Origin: a bacterium
GTDB lineage: Bacteria; Bacillota_I; Bacilli_A; RF39; UBA660
Assembly: GCA_014846175.1 (NCBI GenBank)
Contig: RKAV01000054.1
Coordinates: 1-12,416 of the forward strand
Direction: 5' to 3'
DNA length: 12,416 bases
Shown: positions 1-5,616 of the stretch, piece after piece
Layout: the number at the start of each line of letters is the position of its first letter
How positions within the stretch are numbered: the stretch's first letter is position 1
Translations under genes and position numbers: made by a program
Notes under the pieces: model-generated
Database searches by the model: none
What the model saw: the letters and a program-made list of their open reading frames with translations, nothing else
What the model was told of the DNA's origin: nothing

Positions 1-210
1 CTATTATATATTAATTTAGAAAATGAAAAGATGCATAAGTGTATTATCCCTTCTAAACAATTAGAATTTGAAAGTGAACATACTGTTATTAAAACTAATA
101 AGAATAATAATTGGCAGGAATATTATAAAATTAGAAATAAATTCTTTATTGATTGTTTAAGAGAAGGAGAGGATAAAGCATATCAAAAAGTATTAACTAA
201 AACTATCTAA
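1..210 (+). CDS. C-terminal fragment of an unrecognised protein (5' end outside window)
   Basis: Frame 1 is open from the first base to the TAA at 208-210 and gives 69 residues with no stop. No credible internal start with a ribosome binding site is seen, so this is read as the tail of a gene that begins upstream. The fragment is charged and lysine/asparagine-rich, with a WQEYYKIRNKFF stretch and a CLREGEDKAYQ stretch that looks helical and soluble. There is no membrane segment and no motif I recognise. The next gene starts 39 bases further on, with its own possible promoter overlapping this tail, so the two may or may not share a transcript. Codon use and base composition match the neighbours. 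Confidence 0.6.
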   Translation, partial: LLYINLENEKMHKCIIPSKQLEFESEHTVIKTNKNNNWQEYYKIRNKFFIDCLREGEDKAYQKVLTKTI

Positions 211-221
211 TATGATATATT
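193..221 (+). promoter_or_regulatory. Possible sigma-A promoter for the 34-residue-repeat protein
   Basis: A TTAACT -35 candidate (193-198) is separated by 17 bases from a TATATT -10 candidate (216-221). The -10 is preceded by TGA, giving an extended -10 element. The predicted start near 228 would leave a leader of about 22 nt before the GTG at 250. The region is so AT-rich that chance matches are likely. Confidence 0.35.
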
Positions 222-249
222 ATATCTAGTACTATTTTGGAGGTTTAAA

Positions 250-1176
250 GTGTTAGAAAAAGTAGAAAAAAAATTAAAAAATATGGGTTATGATGTTAAA
301 CTATCTAAAGATGATATGTTAATAGCATCTATAATTAATGAAATTACTGATAGAAAGCAAATAGAAAAGTTTTTAGAATTAAGTTCAGTATCTACTGTAC
401 AAGAAGGAAAGTTTACTAGAGAAGAATTAAAAGATTTAATAATAAATAAATATTCTAAAGGATTAAGAAAACTATTGTGTTATTCTTTCCTTTCCAAAGA
501 AGAAATACTATATTATTCTTTTGTATTATCAAAAACAGAAGATGAAGTATTACTTAAGTGTATGAGAGATATTATGTGTAGTTCTAGTATTCATAGAAAG
601 AATGAAGTAGAAGAGTCACTAATAATATTAAAAAAATCAAAAGAAAGCTATCAAAGAATAGCAGAACGAAATATCTTATTAAATAGTGAAGCTATAAAAG
701 AAGATATATCATTAGAATTAGCTAGTAAAGTATTATATAGTAAGGAAGAATATCAAGCTAGAGGTATAAGTGAGCTATTATATGATCAAGAAGAATTAAA
801 TAAAGAACAGCTATTAACGGCAGCTGATTCTATTAATAGTTCCAATAGTGAAAGACAAGTAAAATTTATTGGAAAATTAACTAAAGATGAATATTATAAA
901 GATACAGGACTATTAATGCCAACACTAAGAATAATAGATGGAGTAAAACATGATTTTCAACTTGACTACATTAAAAGAACAGTAGGAATTTGTAAAGAAC
1001 CTTTTATTTTATTACCATCACTAAAAATGTATACGGAAACTAATAGTCGTGAAGAATGTGAAAAATTACAAAGTGATTTATCAAAAGTAAAAAAAGAAGA
1101 TATTATATCTTCGTTAGATAGTGATTTATCACTATTATCTGCCACTAAATCTAAAGTAAAAGAAAAAACAATATAA
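250..1176 (+). CDS. Helical-repeat protein of unknown function, 34-residue periodicity
   Basis: This is a 308-residue, soluble-looking, mostly helical protein whose function I cannot name. It starts at a GTG placed 6 bases after a strong GGAGG (239-243). In the middle of the protein, glutamines follow an aromatic or charged residue at 135, 169, 203 and 237, exactly 34 residues apart. Examples are SKESYQR at 130-136 and SKEEYQAR at 164-171, and each unit continues with leucine/isoleucine-rich helix pairs. This implies at least four or five helix-turn-helix units from about residue 97 to 266. It does not fit the TPR consensus despite the equal length. From memory, similar YQA-containing 34-residue repeats occur in large repeat proteins of gut Firmicutes; this is unverified. 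The first 30 residues (MLEKVEKKLKNMGYD, then KDDMLIASII) also recall phage head-tail connector N-termini, but nothing else nearby is phage-like. There is no signal peptide or membrane segment. The gene is closed by its own terminator. Confidence 0.8.
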   Translation: MLEKVEKKLKNMGYDVKLSKDDMLIASIINEITDRKQIEKFLELSSVSTVQEGKFTREELKDLIINKYSKGLRKLLCYSFLSKEEILYYSFVLSKTEDEVLLKCMRDIMCSSSIHRKNEVEESLIILKKSKESYQRIAERNILLNSEAIKEDISLELASKVLYSKEEYQARGISELLYDQEELNKEQLLTAADSINSSNSERQVKFIGKLTKDEYYKDTGLLMPTLRIIDGVKHDFQLDYIKRTVGICKEPFILLPSLKMYTETNSREECEKLQSDLSKVKKEDIISSLDSDLSLLSATKSKVKEKTI

Positions 1177-1199
1177 TCAAAAGATTAGATTGTTTTTTT
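1163..1199 (+). terminator. Intrinsic terminator after the repeat protein
   Basis: The arms AAAAAACAAT (1163-1172) and ATTGTTTTTT (1189-1198) pair over 10 bp. They continue past an A-G mismatch into TAATC (1174-1178) and GATTA (1183-1187), closed by an AAAA loop. The run of T at 1193-1199 forms both the 3' arm and the U-tract. The A-rich 5' arm could also serve the opposite strand. The stop codon of the preceding gene (1174-1176) lies inside the hairpin. Confidence 0.75.
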
Positions 1200-1226
1200 G
1201 ATACTAATGTATCATCTATATATAAT
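1198..1226 (+). promoter_or_regulatory. Upstream prfB promoter P1
   Basis: TTGATA (1198-1203), a 17-base spacer and a perfect TATAAT (1221-1226) form the best sigma-A promoter in the window. The -35 begins inside the T-tract of the preceding terminator. The predicted start near 1233 falls within the GC-rich dyad at 1226-1259. Transcripts from here would carry a leader of about 117 nt before prfB, much longer than the other predicted leaders. Confidence 0.65.
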
Positions 1227-1259
1227 GGGAATCTTCACTAAACTCGTGAACCCTTCCCA
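1226..1259 (+). promoter_or_regulatory. GC-rich hairpin or dyad of unknown function upstream of prfB
   Basis: TGGGAA (1226-1231) pairs with TTCCCA (1254-1259), and TTCAC (1234-1238) pairs with GTGAA (1246-1250). The parts are separated by a 2/3-nt internal loop and closed by a 7-nt loop. About half of the bases are G or C, in a region that is otherwise very AT-rich. There is no following T-tract, so it is not a terminator. The outer arm overlaps the P1 -10 and start site, so it could act as a DNA operator. The inner stem could also fold in the P1 transcript. It matches no tRNA, 5S rRNA or riboswitch that I recognise. Confidence 0.5.
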
Positions 1260-1298
1260 CTAATATACTATGCAGTAATTACTAATTTATACACATAA

Positions 1299-1327
1299 TT
1301 GATTAATAAAAAATAATTTGTTAAAAT
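1299..1327 (+). promoter_or_regulatory. Proximal prfB promoter P2
   Basis: TTGATT (1299-1304), a 17-base spacer and TAAAAT (1322-1327) lie just ahead of prfB. A start near 1334 would give a 16-nt leader beginning just before the AGAAGGA ribosome binding site (1338-1344). That short leader fits the other promoters predicted in this window. Confidence 0.5.
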
Positions 1328-1349
1328 GTGAATAGAAAGAAGGATTATT

Positions 1350-2469
1350 ATGGAATTAGTAGAATTAAAAAGAAACTATGAAAAGATTGATAAAAAATTA
1401 GCAGAACTTTGGAGGTTACTTTGACTGTGATAAGAAAGTAAAAGAAAAAGAAGAATTAGAAAAGAAACAACTAGAAGAAGGATTTTGGGATAATAAAGAA
1501 TTAAGAGAAAGTGTTTTCTCTAAACTTAGCAACATAAATGCAATTTTAGAGAATATAATTTCATATAAAGGAGATACTAAGAATGCTTTAGATTTAATAG
1601 AACTATTATCCTTAGAACCAGATGCTGAGTTAGAAGAAACATTAGTAAAAGATTATGATAAATTAAAAGGAGAAGTAGAGGAATTTGAAATATATTTACT
1701 ATTTGATAGTGAGTATGATGCTAATTCTTGTACTATTGATATTCATTCGGGTGCTGGTGGAACAGAAGCATGTGATTGGGCAGAAATGTTATATAGAATG
1801 TATCTAAGGTACTGTGAAAGACAAGGTTATAAAGTAACATTATATAATTATCAAGCAGGTGAAGAAGCTGGTATTAAAAGTGTGTCTTTCAAAGTAGATG
1901 GTAGCTATGCTTATGGATATTTAAAAGAAGAAAAAGGTGTTCATCGTTTAGTTAGGTTATCTCCATTTGATTCTTCCAATAGACGTCATACCTCTTTTGC
2001 AAGTGTTGATGTAACTCCAGAAATAGATAAAAATATAGATATAAACATAGATGAAAAGGATATAAGAATAGATGTATATCGTTCAACAGGAGCAGGAGGT
2101 CAAGGAGTAAATACTACAGATAGTGCAGTAAGAGTAACGCATATTCCTACTGGTATAGTAGTAACTTGTCAGAATGAAAGAAGTCAAATTCAGAATAAAG
2201 AAACAGCTCTACAAGTCCTAAAGTCTAAACTTTATGTATTAGAACAACAGAAAAAAGAACAAGAACTAGCAAAAGAAAAAGGTGAACAAATGAATATAGA
2301 GTTTGGTTCACAAATAAGAAGTTATGTAATGCATCCATATTCAATGGTAAAAGATCATAGAACATCCTATGAAACAAGCAATGTAACTAAAGTTTTAGAT
2401 GGTGACTTAACTCCATTTATGGAAGCATATTTGAAAGGAGCAAAAAATGAAACCCAAGGCAATTGTTAA
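1350..2469 (+). CDS. prfB: Peptide chain release factor 2 (RF2), with programmed +1 frameshift
   Basis: RF2 reads UGA and UAA stop codons in the ribosomal A site and triggers peptidyl-tRNA hydrolysis. Translation starts at ATG 1350, five bases after AAGGA, and runs 24 codons to CTT (1419-1421). An in-frame TGA follows at 1422-1424. Skipping T1422 continues from GAC 1423 to TAA 2469, giving a 372-residue product, close to the usual 365. The SPF tripeptide that recognises UGA lies at residues 204-206 and the catalytic GGQ at 249-251, both within one position of E. coli RF2. The N-terminal helical domain, with the GFWDN motif, is encoded before position 1786. The residue after GGQ is Gly, where His is common. 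The last 23 bases overlap the next gene, suggesting translational coupling. The internal TGA is a regulatory site, not a lesion. Confidence 0.97.
1411..1425 (+). promoter_or_regulatory. prfB: prfB programmed +1 frameshift site
   Basis: An internal Shine-Dalgarno-like GGAGG (1411-1415) lies 3 bases before the slippery CTT (1419-1421), which is followed by TGA C (1422-1425). The spacing and the CTT-TGA-C core match the classical bacterial prfB autoregulatory frameshift. When RF2 is scarce, the ribosome pauses at UGA and slips +1, so RF2 synthesis rises. Confidence 0.95.
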
Positions 2470-3310
2470 TAATATTTATCAGCATAGTAAAATAAAAAGA
2501 TATACACAATTTATCTTTGGTTGTTTACTAGTAGCTCTTGCATTTAATTTATTTTATTCCCCTAATAATATAGTAGCAGGAGGAGTAAGTGGTTTATCTA
2601 TCGTCTTAAATAATTTCTTTAAATTTAATCAATCTTATGTAATAATGATAGCTAACATATTTTTATTAGTTTTGTCCTATATATTCTTAGGCAAAGAAAA
2701 AACAAAATTAAGTATTTTAGGTTCAATCTTATTTCCTATTTTTGTAAATCTAACAAGTTTCTTAACTAAATATGTTAGTTTTAGTGAAAGTGAAATGCTT
2801 TTAGTAGCAATTTTTGGAGGACTCCTTCAAGGTGTTGGAGCAGGACTTATTTTTAAAGCTGGATTTTCTACTGGAGGAACAGATATTTTAAATATGATTA
2901 TATCTAAAAAACTAAAAATTGGAATGGGCCAAGCAATGATATTTACTGACGGAACAATAGTTTTACTAGGATTCTTTGCTTTTGGATTTAATAAATTAAT
3001 GTATGCCTTGATAGTTTTATATCTAGTTACTTGGGCAATGGATAGAGTGCTACTAGGAATTAGTGATGCTAAAGCATTTTATATAATAACTAAAAAAGAT
3101 AAGGAAGTTAAAGAATATATTCTAAGAGAAATGAAACATGGAGTTACTAAATTTGAAGCAACAGGTGGTTATAAAGATAAAGATCAAAACGTTTTAATGA
3201 GTGTTATACCAACTAAAGAGTATTATAGATTCAAAGAAGGAATACATCTAATAGATCCAGATGCTTTCTTTGTAGTAACTGATGCTTATCAAGTATTTGG
3301 AGGAGAATAG
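2447..3310 (+). CDS. YitT-family membrane protein with C-terminal DUF2179 domain
   Basis: This is a 287-residue polytopic membrane protein of the YitT family. Hydrophobic segments fill residues 20-205, with the family's glycine motifs IVAGGVSGLS (about 43-52) and KAGFSTGGTDILN (about 137-149). From about residue 210 a soluble domain with GVTKFEATGGY and DAFFVVTDAYQVFGG fits DUF2179, a cytoplasmic domain. The transported or sensed molecule is not known for the family. The start at 2447 is supported by AAAGGAG (2434-2440) and lies inside the end of prfB. A YitT-family gene near prfB and ftsEX is, from memory, also seen in Bacillus (yvjA). It is probably cotranscribed with prfB, and the next gene begins on the base after its stop. 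Confidence 0.9.
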   Translation: MKPKAIVNNIYQHSKIKRYTQFIFGCLLVALAFNLFYSPNNIVAGGVSGLSIVLNNFFKFNQSYVIMIANIFLLVLSYIFLGKEKTKLSILGSILFPIFVNLTSFLTKYVSFSESEMLLVAIFGGLLQGVGAGLIFKAGFSTGGTDILNMIISKKLKIGMGQAMIFTDGTIVLLGFFAFGFNKLMYALIVLYLVTWAMDRVLLGISDAKAFYIITKKDKEVKEYILREMKHGVTKFEATGGYKDKDQNVLMSVIPTKEYYRFKEGIHLIDPDAFFVVTDAYQVFGGE

Positions 3311-3919
3311 ATGAAGAATATTCTATATCGTTATGGAGTATTGATAATCTGTCTCTTTTTTTCGAGTATTATTTTTAATCTATTTTTATATCCAATTAAA
3401 TTAGTAACTGGAGGAATGAATGGAATAGCAATCATTATTAATCACCTAATAAAAGTATCACCATCAATTATCATTTTTATAGGAAGTAGTATTTGTCTTT
3501 TTTTAAGTACAATACTCCTATCTAAAGAACAAACAATAGCAAGTCTTTTAGCAACATTTATTTATCCATTTTTTGTATCAATAACATCACCTGTTACTAA
3601 AATTATTACCGTAGATACCTCTGACTTACTTCTAAGTTGTCTAATAATTGGTATATCCTTAGGAATAAGTAATGGATTTATGTATAAAGTAGGATTCAGT
3701 AACGGAGGAATTAATATTATTAGTCAAATATTTTATAAGTACTTTAAGATTCCTCTTAGTAATACCACATTATTTATCAATATGATAATAGTAATACTAG
3801 GAGGAGTGTACTTTACTTATACTAAAGTTTTATATGCCAGTTTTATTCTAATAATAAGTAAAATAGTGATGGATAAAATATTAAGAAAAGATGCCTGTTT
3901 ATTTATAGTTACTAATTAA
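3311..3919 (+). CDS. Short YitT-family paralogue lacking DUF2179
   Basis: This 202-residue membrane protein aligns with the membrane half of its upstream neighbour. LVTGGMNGIAI matches the first glycine motif and KVGFSNGGINIIS matches the second. It ends at DACLFIVTN, the point where the neighbour (SDAKAFYIITKKD) enters the soluble DUF2179 domain. The end is a clean TAA followed by a terminator, and no continuation in another frame is seen. It therefore looks like a stable short form rather than a recent frameshift. It starts directly after the previous TAG, using GGAGG (3299-3303). The tandem pair suggests duplication, and a heteromer in which only one subunit carries the cytoplasmic domain is a reasonable guess. 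Full-length family members are usually near 280 residues. Confidence 0.85.
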   Translation: MKNILYRYGVLIICLFFSSIIFNLFLYPIKLVTGGMNGIAIIINHLIKVSPSIIIFIGSSICLFLSTILLSKEQTIASLLATFIYPFFVSITSPVTKIITVDTSDLLLSCLIIGISLGISNGFMYKVGFSNGGINIISQIFYKYFKIPLSNTTLFINMIIVILGGVYFTYTKVLYASFILIISKIVMDKILRKDACLFIVTN

Positions 3920-3921
3920 TA

Positions 3922-3952
3922 GTGTCAAAATTAAAAATTTTGATACTTTTTT
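3922..3952 (+). terminator. Intrinsic terminator ending the prfB-YitT unit
   Basis: GTGTCAAAATT (3922-3932) pairs with AATTTTGATAC (3936-3946) over 11 bp including one G-U pair. The loop is 3 nt, and six T follow at 3947-3952. It starts two bases after the stop codon of the short YitT gene. Confidence 0.85.
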
Positions 3953-3973
3953 GTACTTGGTAATAATAAACTC

Positions 3974-4002
3974 TATCAAAAAATGTCTAATTATGCTAAA
4001 AT
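3974..4002 (+). promoter_or_regulatory. Probable ftsE promoter (extended -10)
   Basis: TAAAAT (3997-4002) preceded by TGC (3994-3996) forms an extended -10. The -35 region at the right distance (TATCAA, 3974-3979) is poor. A start near 4009 would leave a leader of about 21 nt before ftsE. Confidence 0.45.
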
Positions 4003-4029
4003 ATTAAGTGAATACGAAGGTGGGATAAG

Positions 4030-4719
4030 ATGGAACTAATTAAGATCAAAAATGTAACTAAACAATATAAAAATGGTGTAACAGCTATTTATGATTTATC
4101 TCTTTCCATAAAAAAAGGTGCTTTTGTCTTTGTAATAGGCGGAAGTGGAAGTGGTAAAAGTACATTTATAAAGATGTTATATCGTGAAGAGAAACCAACA
4201 AAAGGAGAAATAATTGTTGGAGGACTTAATGTTTTAAAGCTTAGAAATAAAAAAGTATATAAACTAAGAAGAAAATTAGGAATAGTATTTCAAGATTATC
4301 GTTTATTACCTAAATCTACAGTTTATGAAAACGTTGCTTTCACTATGGAAGTTTTAGGAGCAAGACGTGATGAAATCAGAAAGAAAACACTAAAAGCAAT
4401 AGAATTAGTTGGATTAAAACATAAGATTCATAATTATCCAGATCAATTATCAGGTGGAGAACAACAACGTGTTGCTATAGCAAGAGCAATTGTAAACGAA
4501 CCTAAACTTTTACTTTGTGATGAACCAACAGGAAACTTAGATCCTGATATGAGTATGGAAATTATGCAAGTACTAGAAGAAATTAACAAGTCTTGTGGAA
4601 CAACTATTATTATGGCGACACATGATAAAGATATAGTTAACAAGATGAAAAAAGAAGTAATAGTTTTAAAAGATGGACATTTAGTAAAACATGTAGAGAA
4701 AGGAGAGTATGAAGAATGA
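4030..4719 (+). CDS. ftsE: Cell division ATP-binding protein FtsE
   Basis: FtsE is the cytoplasmic ATPase of the FtsEX ABC-type complex, which switches extracellular peptidoglycan hydrolases on during division or elongation. It does not transport a solute. All ABC motifs are present in 229 residues: Walker A GGSGSGKST at 37-45, a Q-loop FQD followed by YRLLP, signature LSGGEQQR, Walker B LLLCDEPTGNLD and the H-loop ATHD. The YRLLPKSTVYENVAF stretch is typical of FtsE. The start at 4030 follows AAGGTGGG (4017-4024). The gene ends with TGA overlapping the ftsX start as ATGA, which shows tight coupling. That TGA is the only annotated gene end using UGA here and confirms that it is a stop codon. 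Confidence 0.97.
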   Translation: MELIKIKNVTKQYKNGVTAIYDLSLSIKKGAFVFVIGGSGSGKSTFIKMLYREEKPTKGEIIVGGLNVLKLRNKKVYKLRRKLGIVFQDYRLLPKSTVYENVAFTMEVLGARRDEIRKKTLKAIELVGLKHKIHNYPDQLSGGEQQRVAIARAIVNEPKLLLCDEPTGNLDPDMSMEIMQVLEEINKSCGTTIIMATHDKDIVNKMKKEVIVLKDGHLVKHVEKGEYEE

Positions 4720-5615
4720 AATTCTTTAGAATGTTAGGTAGAAGTATTAGAGATGCCTTTAAATCAGTTTTTCGTAACTTTTCTCTATCACTAGCTTCTA
4801 TCTCTTGTATTATAATAACCTTACTTATAGTAGCAGTTGCTATCATTTTAACATTTAATGTGGAAAACTTTACTAAAGAAATGGAAAAAGACTTAACAAT
4901 AGTTGTCTTTTTAAATAATAATGCTACTGAAGAACAAGTTAAAGATGTACAGAATAAACTAGAAAAAATGGATAATGTCGAGAGTTTAACTTATCAAAGT
5001 AAGAATGCTGTTAAAGAAGAGATGCGTAAAGAAAATGAAGTATTTAATGAAGTAATGTCTACATGGAAGGATGATGATAATCCTTTAAAAGATACTTTTC
5101 AAGTAAAAGTAAAAAATGTAGAGAAAATAAAAACTACTGCCGAAAAAATTAAAAAAATGGAACAAGTAAGTGTTGTTAATTATGGTGAAGCTTGGGTTGA
5201 TAAGATGATTAGTATGTTTAGTATAGTTGAAAAAGGAGCTTATGCTGTAGTTATTGCTTTAATTTTAGTAACAGTATTCTTAATTGTAAATACTATTAAA
5301 TTAACAATATTCTCAAGAAAAAGGGAAATATCAATTATGCGACTTGTTGGTGCTAGTAATATAGCTATTAAAACACCATTTATTGTAGAAGGAATGATAT
5401 TAGGTTGTATTGGAGCAATTTTACCAATATTAGGAGTATGTTTTGGTTATGTAGCACTTTATAATCACTTACATGGTTACTTATATACAGAAATTATTAA
5501 ATTAGTAGAACCAGAACCATTTATTTATATGGTATCAGGAATAATACTTATAATAGGAATATTAGTAGGTATGATAGGTTCATCTTCTGCTGTAAGAAAG
5601 TATCTAAAGGTGTAG
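4716..5615 (+). CDS. ftsX: Cell division membrane protein FtsX
   Basis: FtsX is the membrane half of the FtsEX complex and passes ATP-driven conformational changes to an external hydrolase. The 299 residues show the family layout. There is a short cytoplasmic N-terminus and TM1 at about 23-47. An extracellular domain at about 48-170 is rich in charged residues (VVFLNNNATEEQV near its start). Three further membrane helices lie near 172-195, 222-250 and 270-290. The conserved cytoplasmic loop NTIKLTIFSRKREI...MRLVGAS is intact. The ribosome binding site AAAGGAG (4699-4705) lies inside ftsE, and the ATG overlaps the ftsE stop. The secreted M23 peptidase that starts one base after the ftsX stop is its likely extracellular partner. 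Confidence 0.96.
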   Translation: MKFFRMLGRSIRDAFKSVFRNFSLSLASISCIIITLLIVAVAIILTFNVENFTKEMEKDLTIVVFLNNNATEEQVKDVQNKLEKMDNVESLTYQSKNAVKEEMRKENEVFNEVMSTWKDDDNPLKDTFQVKVKNVEKIKTTAEKIKKMEQVSVVNYGEAWVDKMISMFSIVEKGAYAVVIALILVTVFLIVNTIKLTIFSRKREISIMRLVGASNIAIKTPFIVEGMILGCIGAILPILGVCFGYVALYNHLHGYLYTEIIKLVEPEPFIYMVSGIILIIGILVGMIGSSSAVRKYLKV

Positions 5616-5616
5616 T

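Noticed and set aside
250..340. N-terminus similar to a phage head-tail connector, suggesting a prophage
   Set aside because: The resemblance covers only about 30 residues, the rest is a repeat protein, and no other phage gene is in the window.
1226..1290. Possible tRNA, 5S rRNA, preQ1 or T-box element before prfB
   Set aside because: There is only one two-part hairpin. There is no cloverleaf, no T-arm motif, no T-box sequence, and no preQ1-like A-rich tail in the right place.
1422..1424. In-frame TGA suggesting a broken prfB
   Set aside because: It sits in a complete GGAGG-N3-CTT-TGA-C frameshift cassette, and the +1 frame continues as full RF2.
4443..4846. Antisense open frames across ftsE and ftsX (4443-4643 and 4637-4846, minus strand)
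   Set aside because: They mirror strongly conserved coding sequence on the + strand, have no ribosome binding site and show no recognisable protein features.
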